Origin: DATNPX01 sp036702975
GTDB taxonomy: Bacteria > Cyanobacteriota > Vampirovibrionia > Obscuribacterales > Obscuribacteraceae
Length of the DNA: 64,000 bases
Direction of reading: 5' to 3'
Assembly: GCA_036702975.1 (NCBI GenBank)
Contig: DATNPX010000038.1
Coordinates: 1-64,000, forward strand
Shown in pieces: positions 60,117-64,000 of this stretch; the stretch's first letter is position 1, and the number at the start of each line of letters is the position of its first letter. The notes under the pieces were generated by a model that saw only the letters and a list, made by a program, of their open reading frames with translations, was not told the DNA's origin and did not search any database. A program made the translations under genes and the position numbers.

Positions 60117-60458
60117 TTCAATATTTGTGAGGGTTTCGGCGAATTTTTCTGACTGATTTTTAACGGATTTGTAGTCGCTTTTTGGGGGTTGGGGCTTTTG
60201 AGAAATTTAGCGAAAATTCTCAGTATGCCCAAGCACCCGAAATCGCCCCCTGCTCCCCGCAACGCCGAAGCCCATTCTGCCGAGCCTTTACCTTTCCGCG
60301 AGGAATTCCCGCGCTGACAAGTAGCTAATAGCCATGACGGAAAAAAGTTACCAGAACCGCTAAAAGCGTAAAATCAAGATCGCCAGCGGCACACTTCAAG
60401 AAATGGGCGCTAAAAATTATCGGAAACCAGTCACAAATCTAGTAATTAAATTTTACAC

Positions 60459-60486
60459 TTGACATGCATTCTTAAGCCACTATTTT
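60459..60486 (+). promoter_or_regulatory. Promoter of the subtilase gene
   Basis: Perfect TTGACA (60459-60464), 16-base spacer, TATTTT (60481-60486). It would give a leader of about 150 bases before the ATG. Confidence 0.5.
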
Positions 60487-60640
60487 TGGGCTACTCAACA
60501 GAAGTACATCCAGTCAATTCACATCTTTTCGCTGTCAACGGCCAAATTTAACGCGCAAGAGTATATTATTTGTTGAGTTTTAGAATGATGGATTCGCGGT
60601 ATCAAGAGCTAAGAGTTTAGTGATAAGGAGCACGTAATTC

Positions 60641-62014
60641 ATGGACCTCAATTTTTTCAAGAGGCAGCCAACATCTGAAAGCATAAAGACGGCAGCACAC
60701 AAAGTCTCTGCTTTTGCGATTTCGCTGGGCACATTGTGTGCAACCACGCTTACTATGCCAGCATTAGCTGCTGATAATACCGCTAATCCGACAGTCAGGC
60801 CGGTGAGCCGTCCCAATTCGTCGACGAAAACTTTCGTGCCGGACCAGATTATTGTCATGCCGAAGAAGGGTCTCGACAAAGAAGACCTGGCGCAGTCGAT
60901 TAAAGACATAGACGGAAAAATTGTAGACAAAGACATGATGGGTCTTGCAGTTCTCGTTGAAGTACCGAAAGGTAAACTCGATGAAGAGATTACAAAGGCC
61001 AAGAAAGACAAGAATTTCGTTGGCGTGCAAAAGAATTTCACCGCTGTCCCCAACCTAACACCAAACAACTTCGGGACCAACCCCAACGATCCTGGCTACA
61101 GCCAACAGTACTACCTTGGAGCGATGTTCATCCCGCAGGCATGGACGCTCGGTGCAACCGGCGCTGGCGTCGTCTACGGCTCGCTCGATACCGGAGTCGA
61201 CTACCGCACCAATCCGGACTTGGAAGGTCGCAATACCGGATTGATGAATGGAATCGGTTATCAGGCTTTTCAAAACTTGCCGAACGGTGCAGAAGAAGAT
61301 CTGAATTTTGGCCACGGCACCATGACTACAAACTGCTTCGGCGCAAGCACCAATAACAACTTCGGGTTTGCTGCCCCATGCTTCAACTCGACTTATGTTC
61401 CGGTCTCTATTGCAGGAGCTCCGGACGGCGAGGGCGGTCTGCTCGGCACCAATGATTTCGCGATTGCAAGAGGAATAGAGTTCCTAATGCTCAATAACGT
61501 CAAACTTGCCAACTTGAGCTACAACTCCACCGCTTTACCAGGCAGTTTTGCCGATAAGTATTGGCATCCACTGCTCGTTGCGTTGTTCGGTATCTACGGT
61601 GGACGCGGCGGCGAAATCTTCAATTCAGCAGGCAACTCTGGTCTGGGTGACGGTTTCGGAACCATAAATCCAGGACAAGTCGTAGTTTCATCAGTCGGCG
61701 CAACTCTGCAACCGTCGTCATTCACAGTGTTCGGACCCGCCACACAGTTTGCGGCTCCCGGCGAGAACATTGCTAACACCGCAAATGGTGGCATCGCCTT
61801 TATCGCAAGCGGCACTTCATTCTCGTCTCCTTTAACAGCCGGTGTCGCAGGTCAGGTATGGAGTGTAAACCCAGGACTTCCTCTGTCTCAGGTCGTTCAA
61901 ATCATGGGAGCAACAGCACAACACCCGACAGGTTACTCGCAGTTGGGAATTTTCTATGGTTTCGGTGTACCTAACGCTGCAGCCGCTGTGAGAATGGCAC
62001 AAACAAGCTTCTAA
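60641..62014 (+). CDS. Exported subtilisin-like serine peptidase (S8)
   Basis: 457 residues, ATG with AAGGAG. A long signal sequence (cleavage after 'MPALAA', near 45) and an I9-type propeptide (about 60-130, 'DQIIVMPKKGL') precede the catalytic domain. The triad is visible: Asp in 'GSLDTGVDY', His in 'FGHGTMTTN', Ser in 'ASGTSFSSPLTAGV'; the oxyanion Asn is in 'NSAGNSG'. It should be a secreted endopeptidase, activated by propeptide loss. It has no C-terminal anchor or sorting domain. Own promoter upstream and terminator downstream, so monocistronic. Confidence 0.94.
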   Translation: MDLNFFKRQPTSESIKTAAHKVSAFAISLGTLCATTLTMPALAADNTANPTVRPVSRPNSSTKTFVPDQIIVMPKKGLDKEDLAQSIKDIDGKIVDKDMMGLAVLVEVPKGKLDEEITKAKKDKNFVGVQKNFTAVPNLTPNNFGTNPNDPGYSQQYYLGAMFIPQAWTLGATGAGVVYGSLDTGVDYRTNPDLEGRNTGLMNGIGYQAFQNLPNGAEEDLNFGHGTMTTNCFGASTNNNFGFAAPCFNSTYVPVSIAGAPDGEGGLLGTNDFAIARGIEFLMLNNVKLANLSYNSTALPGSFADKYWHPLLVALFGIYGGRGGEIFNSAGNSGLGDGFGTINPGQVVVSSVGATLQPSSFTVFGPATQFAAPGENIANTANGGIAFIASGTSFSSPLTAGVAGQVWSVNPGLPLSQVVQIMGATAQHPTGYSQLGIFYGFGVPNAAAAVRMAQTSF

Positions 62015-62053
62015 GCGTAAGCATCTGATCGCGATCTAGATAACTAAAACAAA

Positions 62054-62082
62054 GAGGGGAGCTAGAAATGGCTCTCCTTTTT
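62054..62082 (+). terminator. Terminator after the subtilase gene
   Basis: GGGGAGC, 8-base loop, GCTCTCC (one G-U pair), then TTTTT; 40 bases past the stop. Confidence 0.8.
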
Positions 62083-62184
62083 GTTGACAACGAAGGCAGA
62101 TTTTACGGTGCCATAACGTGCGCGATGGCTCAGTTAACCTGTGTTGTATAGCATGGAGAATGATTAGACATTTGGAGGTAAGTC

Positions 62185-62439
62185 ATGAAGCGTATTTTCG
62201 CATTTGCGTTACTAGCAGCCATCGCCACCGGTAGTTTCGGTTTGGCATCCTATGCCAAAGATGAAGCCAAAGAAGCTGACAAGAAAGCTTCCAAAGTGGC
62301 TGACAAAGAAACCAAAGCCGCTACAGAAGATGCTAAGGCTTCTAAAGACGCTGCTAAGGGCGATGCTAAAAAAGCTGAAAAGCATGCCGACAAAGCTGCT
62401 AAAGAAACCAAGAAAGCAGCCGACGAGGCCAGCAAGTAA
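62185..62439 (+). CDS. Small secreted Lys/Ala-rich helical protein
   Basis: 84 residues; TTGGAGG is a strong ribosome site. A signal peptide (1-24, 'ALLAAIATGSFGLASYA') is followed by about 60 residues made almost only of Lys, Ala, Asp, Glu and Thr with a heptad-like spacing of Ala, i.e. one long amphipathic helix or coiled coil. Histone-H1-like or LEA-like composition is a superficial resemblance. Isolated by terminators on both sides, suggesting high, independent expression. Function unknown. Confidence 0.75.
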   Translation: MKRIFAFALLAAIATGSFGLASYAKDEAKEADKKASKVADKETKAATEDAKASKDAAKGDAKKAEKHADKAAKETKKAADEASK

Positions 62440-62751
62440 CTTACCGTCTGCATATTCGCAGGTAAGGTTACAAGCTAGGAAACATGAAGGGCTCGCCTGG
62501 AAACAGGTGGGCTCTTTTTTAGCTGACGCCATCACACGTGGTACCACGGCTGCCTGTTTGAGAGGAACTTGCTTTTGGAGAAGACACACGCGCTTTTGAA
62601 GAAGTCCCGCGTACTCTTGCGAACGGTCCCAGGTCTTACATCCAAGCCCAGGCTTAGGAACAGGATGGCAGCAGAATAGGATGTCAGTGGTATGCTAGTT
62701 ATTGCCGCCACAAAATTATCCGCAGCACCGAATAAGCCACACGACATCTGA
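62440..62751. other. Intergenic region with terminator
   Basis: 312 bases between two rightward genes. After the terminator (62488-62520) about 230 bases remain that must hold the promoter of the next gene; no clear promoter boxes or coding frame seen. Confidence 0.4.
62488..62520 (+). terminator. Strong terminator after the Lys/Ala-rich gene
   Basis: A 12-pair stem (three G-U pairs), closed by a GAAA tetraloop at 62500-62503 and followed by TTTTT. Confidence 0.9.
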
Positions 62752-63732
62752 ATGCCAATAACTCGCAACGTCGCATCAATCGCAGTCGCTAGTCTGAGTT
62801 CCATCTGCCTGTCAGGATTGCAAGCATTCGCCCAACCGCAAGACTACAGTGCCGGGATGGAGGCCTATTCCAAACACGACTTCGCGGCAGCCAGACAGTA
62901 CTTTTCAAGGATGGTCAAGGACGCACCGGAAGACCCGCTCGGTCACTACTATCTGGCTAATACCATGGTTTTCATGAAAGACCTGACAGGAGCAACGAAA
63001 GAGTATCAAACAGCAATCGAAAACGCCGATTCTGATGACGTAAAGGATGGGTGTGAATCGGCGCTGAAAGCTTTGAAGAAATCCGGGGTGAAGGGCGCAG
63101 CGGCGGCATTGGAAAAGTCTGCTGCAATGAGCGCACTGCCGGCAGGTCCGTCCTTGATAGCGCCACCAATTCCGACTCCGGGCAGGCAATTTCCAGACAT
63201 CGGAGGAAGTACCAAGAACGCCGGGGGCTCAGGCTTCAGCTCTGGCTCAACATTAGCTCCAGGCACACCTAGTGCTGGAGCGGGCGGAACTCCTGACGCC
63301 GACGGTTCGAAGACGGCAGCCATCAGTCCGGAAAATATGACGTCTTTACAAAAGCAAATTGAGGAACGCAAAAAGCAGGCGGCACAAGAAAACGAGCTCA
63401 AGCAAAAAGCCGTTCTCGACGCAGCAAAGAAGCAAGCCGACAGAATTAAAGCTGAACACTCTTATGACGCGAGCATGTCGTATCGCGGGCGCGCTCGCTA
63501 TTGGGCCGAGGAATATAAGAAAGAAGGGACAGCACAAGCCAACGCCGTGATGCAGCAGGCTTCGCGCCAGGCTGCTGATTACAAAAAATACGTTGACGAG
63601 AAGAAAGCCATTCTCGACGACGTAGCAAATAGTCTCGACAGTCAAATGAATCAGACAGGCGGTAGCAGCAAGATTCACCTCAAACGGGAAGGAACAAACC
63701 TGAATGTGCGAAACTATGAGTTCAGTCACTAA
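62752..63732 (+). CDS. Exported TPR protein with Gly/Pro linker and coiled coil
   Basis: 326 residues. A signal peptide (1-27, 'LSGLQAFAQ') is followed by two TPR-like units (about 33-105, 'MEAYSKHDFAAARQYFSRM' and 'GHYYLANTMVFMKDLTGA'), a Gly/Ser/Pro-rich linker (130-195) and a long charged coiled coil (about 197-300, Lys/Glu/Ala/Gln). The C-terminal 25 residues are polar. No enzymatic motif. The ATG lacks a clear ribosome site. It lies 39 bases upstream of the truncated gene at the window end and may be cotranscribed with it. Likely a periplasmic scaffold. Confidence 0.75.
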   Translation: MPITRNVASIAVASLSSICLSGLQAFAQPQDYSAGMEAYSKHDFAAARQYFSRMVKDAPEDPLGHYYLANTMVFMKDLTGATKEYQTAIENADSDDVKDGCESALKALKKSGVKGAAAALEKSAAMSALPAGPSLIAPPIPTPGRQFPDIGGSTKNAGGSGFSSGSTLAPGTPSAGAGGTPDADGSKTAAISPENMTSLQKQIEERKKQAAQENELKQKAVLDAAKKQADRIKAEHSYDASMSYRGRARYWAEEYKKEGTAQANAVMQQASRQAADYKKYVDEKKAILDDVANSLDSQMNQTGGSSKIHLKREGTNLNVRNYEFSH

Positions 63733-63771
63733 CTGTTCTTTTTAGCTGTCGTTTCTCACCTCTAAAGCAAA

Positions 63772-64000
63772 ATGAAAAAAACGATTCTCTGTATCTTGGG
63801 CGCGTTCTGCCTCTGCTTACCCGCATTGAACGCAAACGCAGCTGAAGGAATTGTCACGTTTACCTATCCCGTACAACCGCAGCATCGCAATGCGAATGTC
63901 AACTATAGTCTGAATCCACAAAGCGAAAAATTCTATGTTTGGACTCCTGCAGATTTTTCAAAAAATCAGAGCTACGGTTTAATCGTTTACATTCCACCGA
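63772..64000 (+). CDS. Exported protein, possibly esterase-like, cut by window end
   Basis: 76 codons visible from an ATG at 63772. A typical signal peptide (1-24, 'ILCILGAFCLCLPALNANA') is followed by a beta-rich start that ends in 'YGLIVYIPP'. The pattern 'F-Y-V-W-x-P ... YGLIVYIP' is like the first strands of secreted esterases and PHB-depolymerase-type alpha/beta hydrolases (inference). No catalytic residue is inside the window. Confidence 0.55.
   Translation, partial: MKKTILCILGAFCLCLPALNANAAEGIVTFTYPVQPQHRNANVNYSLNPQSEKFYVWTPADFSKNQSYGLIVYIPP

Larger units (their letters stand above)
60043..60640. other. 598-base A/T-rich intergenic region
   Basis: Between the leftward AbiEi-like gene and the rightward subtilase. 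It holds the palindrome and both promoters. A 30-codon frame at about 60224-60316 has no ribosome site and is not called. The left half is G/T-rich, the rest more A/T-rich than neighbouring genes. Nothing else is recognised. Confidence 0.5.

Noticed and set aside
60224..60316. 30-codon plus-strand frame rich in Pro
   Set aside because: No ribosome site, no signal peptide, too short to support.

Overview
The window reads as chromosomal DNA of a free-living, didermic, gene-rich bacterium of roughly even base composition, with no plasmid, phage or IS genes. Best guess for the source, by inference only, is a non-photosynthetic relative of cyanobacteria (Vampirovibrionia/'Melainabacteria', Obscuribacterales type). 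The reasons are the density of exported Pro-rich, TPR, WG-repeat and caspase-fold proteins, short exported 'RLxxLE' motifs of the kind seen in cyanobacteria, a 2-oxoacid:ferredoxin oxidoreductase, and kinases fused to receiver domains. No rRNA, tRNA, CRISPR array or transposase was seen.

Layout. 1-8.2 kb: a gene cut by the left edge, then a leftward four-gene run (HEFGH metallopeptidase, exported matrixin-like metallopeptidase, soluble TPR protein, membrane TPR protein). 8.4-16.4 kb: LCP cell-wall ligase, GH18-like hydrolase, a thioester alpha-2-macroglobulin, a Spy/CpxP-like protein and a 58-residue secreted peptide. 16.4-24.3 kb: aldo/keto reductase with two unknown genes, a toxin-like repeat protein ending in a HExxH peptidase followed by two genes sharing a small domain, and an amidotransferase-like/NlpC-P60 fusion. 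24.4-32.4 kb: energy metabolism, with korA-korB, nuoL plus a His-rich membrane protein, and divergent nuoM. 32.5-37.5 kb: vWA and CAP-domain exported proteins, a structured intergenic region, pgeF and an SDR. 37.8-47.2 kb: two convergent gene pairs, each with one caspase-fold TPR protein (a TPR-caspase with intact dyad, a TPR-CHAT protein with lost dyad) and one member of a paralogous exported family. 47.6-57.2 kb: glpD, an operon of 2-hydroxyacid dehydrogenase, WG/TPR protein and receiver-kinase fusion, then rsgA-GH1. 57.4-64 kb: typA, an AbiEi-like antitoxin-type regulator with a palindromic operator, a subtilase, and small exported proteins.

How it fits together. Two themes dominate: (i) a fermentative/ferredoxin-based energy core (Kor, NuoL/M, GlpD) and (ii) a large extracytoplasmic proteolysis and protein-interaction toolkit (matrixin, HExxH, S8, caspase, CHAT, NlpC/P60, CAP, vWA, alpha-2-macroglobulin as a protease trap). 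The most system-like, possibly undescribed unit is the convergent caspase/CHAT plus paralogous-partner locus at 37.8-47.2 kb. The best non-coding candidate is the nested inverted-repeat region at 35.66-35.85 kb.

All functional calls are from reading translated motifs by eye; no database search was possible.
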